From contig VHIT02000039.1 of NCBI GenBank assembly GCA_009768925.2, forward strand, positions 62,001-126,000: 64,000 bases of DNA, given 5' to 3'. This DNA is from Cryptosporidium bovis (Eukaryota > Apicomplexa > Conoidasida > Eucoccidiorida > Cryptosporidiidae). The position numbers were made by a program, and so were the translations under genes. The first letter of the stretch is position 1; the number at the start of each line of letters is the position of its first letter. Positions 39,863 to 48,070 of this stretch are shown in pieces. Under the pieces are notes generated by a model, which made no database searches, had not been told where the DNA came from, and saw only the letters and a program-made list of their open reading frames with translations.

Positions 39863-40447
39863 AAACAAAAATGAATTTAAGATACAACAATTTATTCTTC
39901 TATCTATCGTATTAATAATAATCCTAATTAGAGATTTCATCTAATAATCAATTTTCGAATACAATTACCCATTTATTTGACTAAAATGTAGATTATTATA
40001 TTAATTTATAAATAATTAGTGACAACACCGTTGTCACCGGCTTAATTGTAACTTTATCTGAATATCATCTACGTTTATTTCACTTGAATACCTGACATTT
40101 GATATTGAAAAAATAGTGATTTATTTAATAAAATGGAATTGATTTAATGAAATATTACACAATATTGTTTGTTTCAATTTAATGTTAATTCAATGTTCTC
40201 TCATCCTCGTTTTGCCTTCGTCATTTAAGATTATTAATACTTTATTTTCAGATAGTATAGTAGCCAAGTAATTAGACGATCAATATGGTTGCCATATTTA
40301 ATCACTTTTTTCCTACGAACTGTGATTTATTGTGCTTTCCTTATGTAAATATATATATCTTAAAGTAAGAAAGCAAATATAACAAATAATAAAATTAATA
40401 TTATATTCACTTATCAATTTTATTCTATTCAATATAAAAAAAACCTA
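39863..40447. other. Convergent intergenic region with strong hairpin
   Basis: About 585 bp lie between the stops of NTF2 (+) and the AP2 gene (-). The only feature is a perfect 8-bp hairpin with a 3-base loop at 40019-40037. The rest is AT-rich and probably 3' UTR. Confidence 0.6.
40019..40037. terminator. Perfect 8-bp hairpin downstream of NTF2
   Basis: GTGACAAC and GTTGTCAC flank an ACC loop, 157 bp past the NTF2 stop. The stem is GC-balanced and stands out in AT-rich surroundings. A role in 3' end formation or as insulator between convergent genes is inference. Confidence 0.35.
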
Positions 40448-42415
40448 TTAATTAATATTAATTGGATTATTATTATCGCCTATACATGAATTTTTATTAT
40501 TTTGCTGAAATAAATTAATGGTTTGGCACGAATCAAGAATTAATTCATTTGATAATTGTGGTTCAGCTGACGTACTACAACTTGTTGTAGATAGTGGCAA
40601 CAATATACTTTCAACTATTGATTTTCCATTTACATCAGAGCCATTATTTTGTTCTTTATATGGTTGAAATGAATATGGTCCAAGAGAACCCACAGGCAAT
40701 AGCTGACTACTTTTGCTCAAAAATGCATCCTCTATCTCGGAGTAACATGAACCCAAACCTTCAAACCAGGTTGAAAATGGAGACTGATAGTCACTAAATT
40801 CATTTTGAGGTGGTAAGTTGTTATTAATACAGTTATTACAAGAACAGTTTCCATGATTTGAGCCATTGTTTGTTGCACAATTTAAACCACAATTTCCATT
40901 AGTATAATCATTTTTATTATTATTACTAACTTTACTATTGTTTGATAATATTCCTACATCATTTTCGTAAATGTTTCCTCCATAATATCTATTATTATTA
41001 TTACAATTATTATTATTATTATTACCATTATTATTATTATTATTATTGCCATTATTACTATGGTTACTATGATTAGTATTATTATTATTATCTATATTAT
41101 GTCCAACCATATTAATTCCATGATTATGCAGATTGTTAGTTCTCATATTTGGTGTTAATATATTCTCATAATTATCCATATTAGAGTATGGTGTTGATTG
41201 AAATACTCTACCTAGCGGTGATGAAGATGCAATTGATGGATGCAATAGATCATCTTCTACATTTTGATTTCCTGTATGACGTTGATAGTTAACATACTTT
41301 GGTGTACGTATGTTCATTACTTCATTAATATTTTGATCATTGTAGTCGTAAACAAATGGACTAATGCTATTGTTCGCGTTAACATTATTATTATTATTTG
41401 TATCGCTGATATTAATATTACAATTGTTATTTGAAGATGATATTGTCGATTTAGTAGATTGTGAGCATTGATATTGGAATGTATTTTGCCCTAACATATT
41501 CGAATTATTATCAATTAAATGGTTTGTATCTTCATTTTTTTTATAATTATTAATCAAACCCCTATTGCTATAGCAGTCACAGCAATATCCATTATTCAAT
41601 TCAATATTATTAGATTGTATTAATGTTGTGTTACTTTGATTAAAGTAGTTGTTATTGTCATCATATATATTTGATGATTTTATCGTTTTATTTGATGGTT
41701 GTCTCATAGATGTTGAATACTCACAATTAGCTTTTCTTTTTTGATTAAATCCATTTGCCTTTGAAGATGTAATTGCATGTGCTATTACTGCTGCAGCAGT
41801 TACATTCCACTGCTCATTATTTGTGTTCTCCATACTAAATAAATTTTGGTTATTTGTTATCTTTCCATTTTCAAAACCAGGTAAAAGCTCACTATTTATG
41901 CCATTATTATATTCTGTATTACCTAAACCGGAACCATAATCAAATCCATTGTATTGTATATTGTTCCAACTTGAGTTATTATTGTTATTATTGTGATCAT
42001 GGATGTGATTATGATTGTTATTACCGTTAAGCTTATTATTTATACATTTTCCATTATTTATTTCCAAGTCTTGTGGAACATTACCAGCGTTATTGTTACT
42101 ATTGTTGTTAGTGTTATGTAAATCATTCAATTTGTCATTCACTTTTTTAATATTTATATTCGAAGAATTCTCACCCTTGTTAGAATTTCCATTTGGTCTA
42201 AATAAACTTAACTTTGCCTTTTGTTCTCTTAAATATTCAATGGCAGCCTGCAATGCTTGCTCTAATCCTCCGTAATGACGTGGATTAAAGCTTTTTGTTA
42301 CACGTTTACCCGGTTCTGGAGCATAACAAATCCTCCATGTTCTTCTTTCACTACACCAAGTTACTCCTGGATGCCCAGATTGAGGATGAAAATTTGTATT
42401 ACTACCACCTGGCAT
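40448..42415 (-). CDS. AP2-domain (ApiAP2-type) DNA-binding protein
   Basis: This is a probable sequence-specific transcription factor. A single AP2 domain lies at the extreme N-terminus (about residues 13-68), reading HPGVTWCSERRTWRICYAP and then FNPRHYGGLEQALQAAIEYL. It has the three strand-forming segments (GVxW, WRI, KxFxxxxYG) and the amphipathic helix expected of the fold. The remaining 580 residues are dominated by Asn runs, some over ten long, and appear disordered. A Phe/Trp-containing segment, QSPFSTWFEGLGSCYSEIED near residue 560, is the only other complex part and could be an interaction motif. The upstream region carries its own TGCATGCA word, so autoregulation is possible. The DNA target cannot be read from this sequence. 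Confidence 0.9.
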   Translation of the reverse strand: MPGGSNTNFHPQSGHPGVTWCSERRTWRICYAPEPGKRVTKSFNPRHYGGLEQALQAAIEYLREQKAKLSLFRPNGNSNKGENSSNINIKKVNDKLNDLHNTNNNSNNNAGNVPQDLEINNGKCINNKLNGNNNHNHIHDHNNNNNNSSWNNIQYNGFDYGSGLGNTEYNNGINSELLPGFENGKITNNQNLFSMENTNNEQWNVTAAAVIAHAITSSKANGFNQKRKANCEYSTSMRQPSNKTIKSSNIYDDNNNYFNQSNTTLIQSNNIELNNGYCCDCYSNRGLINNYKKNEDTNHLIDNNSNMLGQNTFQYQCSQSTKSTISSSNNNCNINISDTNNNNNVNANNSISPFVYDYNDQNINEVMNIRTPKYVNYQRHTGNQNVEDDLLHPSIASSSPLGRVFQSTPYSNMDNYENILTPNMRTNNLHNHGINMVGHNIDNNNNTNHSNHSNNGNNNNNNNGNNNNNNCNNNNRYYGGNIYENDVGILSNNSKVSNNNKNDYTNGNCGLNCATNNGSNHGNCSCNNCINNNLPPQNEFSDYQSPFSTWFEGLGSCYSEIEDAFLSKSSQLLPVGSLGPYSFQPYKEQNNGSDVNGKSIVESILLPLSTTSCSTSAEPQLSNELILDSCQTINLFQQNNKNSCIGDNNNPININ

Positions 42416-42910
42416 TTCTCTATATCTAATTAATGTAATATATTACTTCAAACCACGATTGTTGTTTAATACGTATTTTACAATAGAAGATCACTTTATT
42501 TAACAATGAATACACTCTTTAGATTAACTTTTGCTCTATTTGTGCCTCTTTTATCTTCTTGTTTTCACTAAATAATCTTTCTCACAGTTTTACAATAGAA
42601 TCTCAACTAAAATACACCTAATTTTATACACAACGTATATTAAATTCAATGATAATTTATGTTCTTTTGTTTCCACACTAATAAAACTTTACGATCTATA
42701 TATTTTCAGATTATATTATACCCAAAAATATATTCCTATCAGGTTATTAATTGCTTTGTTTACACCAGTATGTGGGTCTTCTTAATTTTACAATAAAGTG
42801 CTTTATTATATTGTGGATAATTGAGCAAATTAAAGCAGTACTTTAATAACCTTGTTTCTTATTCAATAATGACATAGCCTTAGATCTCGACCTTATTCTA
42901 TTTTTCCTAT

Positions 42911-43153
42911 ATGGAACTTGTTATTCCAATATATTCCTTTTTATTGCTTTTAAACGAATCAAAAATACTGTATTACGTCGACATTACGCTGAATGCAGTA
43001 GTATATGCACTTGGCGTCTTGTCGGAAGATCCAACTTGTCATGTCTTTATGTATTTTTTTGATTATATAAGTATACAAGTCCTCAAAGTTAGTATTATCA
43101 ATAATTTACTTGAACGGCGAATTATTTATTTTCCATGTATTTATTTATTTTAA
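42911..43153 (+). CDS. Possible 80-residue hydrophobic ORF, low support
   Basis: An ATG frame encodes a Leu/Ile/Tyr/Phe-rich product starting MELVIPIYSFLLLL, with a less biased middle (ALGVLSEDPTCHVF). It could be a small membrane protein or a chance frame; T-rich DNA easily produces hydrophobic ORFs. The middle part (42970-43050) has slightly raised GC. No family is recognised and no promoter or splice evidence supports it. Confidence 0.15.
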   Translation: MELVIPIYSFLLLLNESKILYYVDITLNAVVYALGVLSEDPTCHVFMYFFDYISIQVLKVSIINNLLERRIIYFPCIYLF

Positions 43154-43275
43154 TTTTTTTACTTTACCCTGGATTTAAATTTTCTTTTTTTTGTGTGTGA
43201 CAAGTGTCATTTTTTCTTTTGTTTTTTTTTTTACCACTAGCTATTCATGTTTTGCGCGCCTTTAAAAATTATTTT

Positions 43276-43350
43276 ATACCGGTATTTAGTGTTTCCCACA
43301 TGCAAAAACAAGTCTTATACCGGTCTTGTTGGCTGAAATGCTTGCATGCA
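43276..43350. promoter_or_regulatory. ATACCGGTAT and TGCATGCA cluster
   Basis: Within 75 bp are the perfect palindrome ATACCGGTAT (43276-43285), a second ATACCGGT near 43316-43323 and TGCATGCA (43343-43350). It is positioned upstream of the minus-strand AP2 gene. Confidence 0.4.
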
Positions 43351-43595
43351 ATCAATTTTTTCTCTAATAAACCAATAATATAAACGTTGCTATAGAATCT
43401 AGTTACTTTGAAATTGTATTTTTTTTCTTTTTTCGCGAGTGGGGAGTTATTAAAATGTCACTTTGACTCGTATTCTAATTATCTAAGATTTTTTTAATTT
43501 TTTATTTTAGTTTTTTGTTAGGATTAAAGTCGATTTTTTGTTGTAAACATTTATTTTAATACGTACCACTACCCTTCTTTGTAAATTTAGGATAC

Positions 43596-45956
43596 TTATT
43601 CCGATAAAACGAGAGTGTATTCGAGTGGGGAGTCATTATAAAGACATTTCGCTGGAATTATTGTGGAGGAATACAAAATTTTAGTATTTTTTATATTGGA
43701 AATAACCAAGTTGTAATAATTCCTTTTAACAAATAGCTTTGAAAAAAGTATGTTGGATTCACTTAGTGTAAAGTTGAATTTTTCTGTGATAATAGTGTTA
43801 ATTATAAGTAGTAGTTCGTTAAAAACATCATTAATATTGTTTTGAGTTATAATTGTACCTGAATCCAAACTGAATAACCAGAATATGGCATGATCTGTTG
43901 AATCCACTATTCTTGCCTCAAAATTCCAGTAAGCATTGTTTTCTGTTTCTCTAATCGAGTAATAGTTATTGTAGTCACTTTTAAAAAAGGATAAAGGAGT
44001 CACCTTACATTTTGAGTCGAAATTTAAATAATCTTCCGTTACAACTGGAACAACAATAGGGTCTATATGCTCAACTGAGTTCTTACAAATATACTTATGA
44101 ATGTCTGACCACTCGTTTAAACTATGTTCCTCATTACTTCTATACATTCCTATAAGCGATTTAAAAAATTGTGATATTTTTAATAGTGGGATATTTGCGT
44201 TAGAGATTTCAACTATCCACATATGTGTTATGTTGAATATATCGTATCTAAAGTCCACCCTGTTATTAGATGACAGTAAATTTGAGTTATATAAAACAGA
44301 ATTCAGGTCGCAACGAAAAGATCTTACTGCAAGTGACAATTCAATTGAAAGTCTTGAATAAGAGATTGATATTTCTTCATTGTTGCATAATTTTTCACTT
44401 TTTCTAATGAAGTTAGTTATTTGTTCATCACTTGGAGGTAATTGAGAGTGAGGAATTATACCATAAATACAAGAAGAGATAATAAAAGACGAATTTATAT
44501 TGTTTGTTTTTTGGTCTTCTATTTTAAAACTGCTTAGAGATAAATGATCTTTGTATTTCATTATTGAAATGTTATTAGAAAAAGACTTTGGCATCGATGT
44601 GCCATATGAGGAAATAGAGGATGATGAATAGTTATAAATGTACTTGTATTTATTGTCATTTGAGTGTTTATTTATAATAATATTATACCTAACAAAATCA
44701 TTTGAAATTTTGTTTTGGCAATTAACATATCCTAAATTAATTGCTGGACTCCAATTAGCATTATGAGTACCAAAATATATATTCTTCCAAATATTACTTA
44801 ATAGATTAAGGATATTAAAGTTACTTGCAATGCTATCCATCTCTGATAAAAATAAAGTTGCATTCAATATGACAGCGTTGCATCCAATAAACCACGCCTT
44901 ATTACAAACATTTTCAAGAAATACGCTTCTGACTTTATCATATAATTCCTTACTTTCAGAGAATTCTGTGGTAAAATTCAATATAAAAGTCTTATTTGTT
45001 TCAAATACATTAACATCGAAAAAATTATCTGGAAACTCATAATTAATTATATCCTTTTCTGAACTGCTATCAGTACCTTCTAATTGTTTATTTTCTGTCT
45101 CTAATAAAATATATCTGCCTGTTCTTAAAATATAATACTCTAAGCAACTGCTTGGATCTATGAATGGCAAACAATAACCCTTACTATCTTCGCTTTCTCC
45201 TTTATTCATTATTGAATACTTTGCGGGTCTCAGAACATATACTGGGGCGTATGGATTTGAGTCTAAGCATACACTATTGTACTCTTGAATTGAAATGTAT
45301 TTATTTTTAAACAATACACTTGGACCGTCCAATGTTATCGTTTCATACTCTCCACCTTCACCACAACAATGAAAATCGCTACACACATTTTTCTGTATAG
45401 AATCAAATGATTCCAAACAATCGGAAACAAACTTTCCAATGTAATTTTCACCTAATCCGAATGAAGCGACCTTAACTATCATGCTCCTAAGATTGCTATC
45501 CACAATTGACTTTAATAATGCATATTCCGGTAACATCCACATAAAACAATATGAACTAAGATTTAAACGATAAGCAACTTCCTCAAGTCTATTTCTTTGG
45601 TAATTTGACATGACTGCACCACAACTTATCCCTCCAACATCTGGATAAGTCTCCAGTATTGTTTTTAGTATCAGGTATAAATCCTCTACTTCATCGCCCT
45701 CAGTATTTCTGTAGTCAATATTTTGATTAACCGCCCTCCCAGAAATGCTTCTTCGGACAACTGGAATTTCCAAACATTCAGATATGAGTGGAACTAGTTC
45801 TTTTCCGATACTTTGGTACATGTAACTGTCTAATTCTATTAAATCCTCATTTGGAGTTAAGTTTGCAAGAACGACTATTTCAAATCCCAGTTGTCTGCAA
45901 CAGAGCAAGTTAAAGATGCTATCTTTACCACCGGAGATAAGGCCAATTACTTTCAT
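43596..45956 (-). CDS. DPH6: Diphthine-ammonia ligase (Dph6-like) with RidA-type domains
   Basis: This enzyme performs the last step of diphthamide formation on elongation factor 2, amidating diphthine with ammonia and ATP. Residues 1-235 form the ATP-pyrophosphatase-like domain. The PP-loop SGGKDS lies at 8-13, ISCGAVMSNYQRNRLEEVA near 128-146, and the family signature CGEGGEYET near 197-206. The C-terminal part (about 330-786) corresponds to the two RidA/YjgF-like domains fused in yeast Dph6 (685 residues). Here it is longer and interrupted by Asn/Ser-rich and Tyr-rich inserts (about 415-475), so those domains are recognised mainly by position. The ATG at 45956 gives the exact family start MKVIGLISGGKDS. 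It is divergent from the IMP-type peptidase, with 151 bp between starts. Confidence 0.92.
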   Translation of the reverse strand: MKVIGLISGGKDSIFNLLCCRQLGFEIVVLANLTPNEDLIELDSYMYQSIGKELVPLISECLEIPVVRRSISGRAVNQNIDYRNTEGDEVEDLYLILKTILETYPDVGGISCGAVMSNYQRNRLEEVAYRLNLSSYCFMWMLPEYALLKSIVDSNLRSMIVKVASFGLGENYIGKFVSDCLESFDSIQKNVCSDFHCCGEGGEYETITLDGPSVLFKNKYISIQEYNSVCLDSNPYAPVYVLRPAKYSIMNKGESEDSKGYCLPFIDPSSCLEYYILRTGRYILLETENKQLEGTDSSSEKDIINYEFPDNFFDVNVFETNKTFILNFTTEFSESKELYDKVRSVFLENVCNKAWFIGCNAVILNATLFLSEMDSIASNFNILNLLSNIWKNIYFGTHNANWSPAINLGYVNCQNKISNDFVRYNIIINKHSNDNKYKYIYNYSSSSISSYGTSMPKSFSNNISIMKYKDHLSLSSFKIEDQKTNNINSSFIISSCIYGIIPHSQLPPSDEQITNFIRKSEKLCNNEEISISYSRLSIELSLAVRSFRCDLNSVLYNSNLLSSNNRVDFRYDIFNITHMWIVEISNANIPLLKISQFFKSLIGMYRSNEEHSLNEWSDIHKYICKNSVEHIDPIVVPVVTEDYLNFDSKCKVTPLSFFKSDYNNYYSIRETENNAYWNFEARIVDSTDHAIFWLFSLDSGTIITQNNINDVFNELLLIINTIITEKFNFTLSESNILFSKLFVKRNYYNLVISNIKNTKILYSSTIIPAKCLYNDSPLEYTLVLSE

Positions 45957-46107
45957 ACTTCTTAAGTTTAGTCGAACTCAATCCAATGTGATATTCCTAA
46001 TTTTAATAGATTTTGGTCATCTTCCCAATGGCAAAGTTGTCACCCCGCCTTTCTAGTGTTATCTATGCTGAATGTGAGCAAAAAATCACCGAAAACGATA
46101 CAAATGA

Positions 46108-46843
46108 ATGAGGAGTTACTTTTTATTTAACAGAAATTTTAAGCTTTTTAAGATTTTTGTTGGATTTCACTTGATTCAAAAATATGTAGTCAACTTTTGT
46201 TTAACAAATGGGCCTTCAATGTCGCCAACAATAAGTCCTGATGGTGAAATTTTAATTTACGAGAGAATTAGAATTCTATTTTCCAGAATATTTAAAAATA
46301 TATACAGAAGTCCAATCGAAAAGGGAAATATAGTTATTGCATACTCAAAGGATGATCCAGATCTTCGTATTTGTAAAAGAGTCATTGCAAAGGTAAGAAC
46401 GCTACAATTATTATATGAATATATAAACTACATTGCTAATAGTAACGTAGTTCTAAAATGAGAAATTTCACTTAACTTAATTGCATCTTATTGACCTTTT
46501 TCTTTAGGGAGGTGATATGGTGACATTATATCCCAATTATACACTAGTTACTACAATAGATTGTGAAAACACCGATTTTACACTAGATGAAATATGCAAT
46601 TATAGTGGTTGCTATAATGTTATTATTCCAAAAGACCACTATTGGGTACAAGGAGATAATATTGTGAATTCAAGAGACTCAAGACACTATGGCCCAATTC
46701 ACGAGTCAATGATCATTGGGAAAGTTTTGTATCAAATGGTGAGTTCAAATGCAGATAGAATATTAAAAATTGACGTCAATTACTGTAAAAACATTACTAC
46801 TAACAATTTTAGATTTGGCCAAATAAAATTTTTTCAAGATTAA
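46108..46843 (+). CDS. Mitochondrial inner membrane peptidase-type (S26) signal peptidase, two exons
   Basis: This serine protease probably processes proteins of the relict mitochondrion (mitosome). Exon 1 (46108-46392) and exon 2 (46508-46843) flank a 115 bp GT-AG intron in phase 0, giving 206 residues. The catalytic Ser37 lies in PSMSPT. The general-base Lys90 lies in CKRVIA. The exon 2 boxes are GGDMV and the strongly diagnostic WVQGDNIVNSRDSRHYGPI with IIGKV. The S-M-x-P-T/K-R-V/GDN..SxDSR set is typical of IMP1/IMP2 rather than ER Sec11. The N-terminus has a hydrophobic, basic segment (residues 4-32) that could be a targeting or membrane anchor. It converges on the XPA-like gene with 49 bp between stops. 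Localisation is inferred. Confidence 0.88.
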
Positions 46844-46892
46844 TGAAACTAAAAAGCAAGATAAAAATATAGTATTAATCAAATACTTAAAT

Positions 46893-47474
46893 TTATAGTT
46901 CCTCCCAAATTAATTTAAAGTCGCATTCCTTGCACTTTTTTTGAAACAGGTTCTTCGATTCATCTATATTGATTGGATCCCCATATTCGTGTTTGTGATA
47001 ACTTGCAATTTTTTCCTGTCTTTTTTTGTTTTCAATCTCAATTTTTCTCCTTTTTTGTTTAGCTGTTTTCTCTTCTCTCTTAATATCCCCTGAAATACCG
47101 AACTTTCTATTTATTTGATTCTGCATTCTTCTTTCTTTGATATTTTCAGATTCCATTTGGGCTTTTTCAATTGTGCCGTATTTTTTGATTGCTGCTTCTT
47201 CTACTTGAAATTTATAATAAAGCTTCATAAAACTATTTCTTCCGTATGAAGTTGGCTTTTTAATGATAGAAAAGTGGTTACCTGTAAGATCTTGAGAACT
47301 TAATGCGTAATCATTCATTGCATTACTCATTGTCATCATACTGTATTCATCATCCTTTCCATTAACAAAACATTTTTTGCAAACAAATATATTAACTTTT
47401 CTAAGTGACTCCTCTATTGCAATCGAAAGGTTCGCCCCAACTTCTAGACTACAGTTCCTGCACCTATCCGACAT
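46893..47474 (-). CDS. XPA/Rad14-like nucleotide excision repair protein
   Basis: This is a damage-verification scaffold of nucleotide excision repair. The 193-residue protein opens with a C-x2-C ... C-x2-C zinc motif (Cys5, Cys8, Cys32, Cys35; spacing 23, longer than the 17 of human XPA). It continues with YALSSQDLTGNHFSIIKKP and the core FMKLYYKFQVEEAAIKKYG, matching the XPA minimal DNA-binding domain (MKLYL..QV..RA...WG). A long basic helix KERRMQNQINRKF follows, then the C-terminal HKHEYGDPINIDE and CKECDFKLIWEEL, which resembles the XPA C-terminal domain. It is shorter than human XPA (273) because the N-terminal partner-binding region is missing. Start at 47474 is the only Met before the zinc motif. 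Confidence 0.85.
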   Translation of the reverse strand: MSDRCRNCSLEVGANLSIAIEESLRKVNIFVCKKCFVNGKDDEYSMMTMSNAMNDYALSSQDLTGNHFSIIKKPTSYGRNSFMKLYYKFQVEEAAIKKYGTIEKAQMESENIKERRMQNQINRKFGISGDIKREEKTAKQKRRKIEIENKKRQEKIASYHKHEYGDPINIDESKNLFQKKCKECDFKLIWEEL

Positions 47475-48070
47475 GTCTTTATATACATCTCATTCATTTC
47501 CTTTCAATAATTTTTTTTCTCATTAAATGTATAAAATAATTCTTGTTACCTGTTACCTAGGCGGGCCCAGTGGCTATACTGCTAAATGCATGCATTTATT
47601 AGCAATAATAACTTATGTGGAAGGTAAAAAACTTGTGGTTTCATGTTAAACATGAATAGTTGTTTTAAGGTTATATATCTTGGATTATTATTGTTTTTGG
47701 CACAGGAATGTTTCTTACCGTTCTACCCAATAAAGTAAGATAAAAATATACATTTGTTTTTGTTTCAAACAAAAACAAAAAGTGTGGTATTTTGATAATA
47801 AATTAAGTATTAATAATAATGCTACGAATATCATTAGGTAACAAAAATTGGTTCATATAAATTTGCTTTGAGAGCAACTTGGGATATTTATTTCAAATTC
47901 ATATGATATTAATTGATTATTAAGTATTATAGGCAGTTAAATGAAAAAAATCGTGAATTCATTTAAATGTGTATATTTTATCACACATCTTTTTCTTTTC
48001 GCCTCCATTTAAGTTAATGCTGACATACTTGGATTTAGCTGTTTAAATATAAAACTAAAAATATAGTAAA
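47475..48070. other. Divergent promoter region
   Basis: About 600 bp lie between the XPA-like gene (-) and the large secreted protein gene (+). A GGCGGGCCC patch lies near 47561-47569 and TGCATGCA at 47587-47594. The remainder is AT-rich with no ORF or RNA gene recognised. Confidence 0.6.
47587..47594. promoter_or_regulatory. TGCATGCA (AP2-type) palindrome
   Basis: AAATGCATGCATTT, a 14-base palindrome, lies 113 bp from the XPA-like start and about 475 bp from the secreted protein start. It could serve either gene. Confidence 0.4.

Larger units (their letters stand above)
42416..43595. other. 1.2 kb intergenic region: AP2 gene promoter and Dph6 3' end
   Basis: It contains an 80-codon plus-strand ORF at 42911-43153, a perfect palindrome ATACCGGTAT at 43276-43285, TACCGGTC near 43317, and TGCATGCA at 43343-43350. 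T-rich tracts follow. The GGTAT and GCATGC words lie 500-930 bp upstream of the AP2 gene start. Confidence 0.55.

Noticed and set aside
40980-41100. ATT/TAT trinucleotide repeats as a microsatellite locus
   Set aside because: They are Asn codon runs of the AP2-domain gene on the minus strand, not a separate repeat element.
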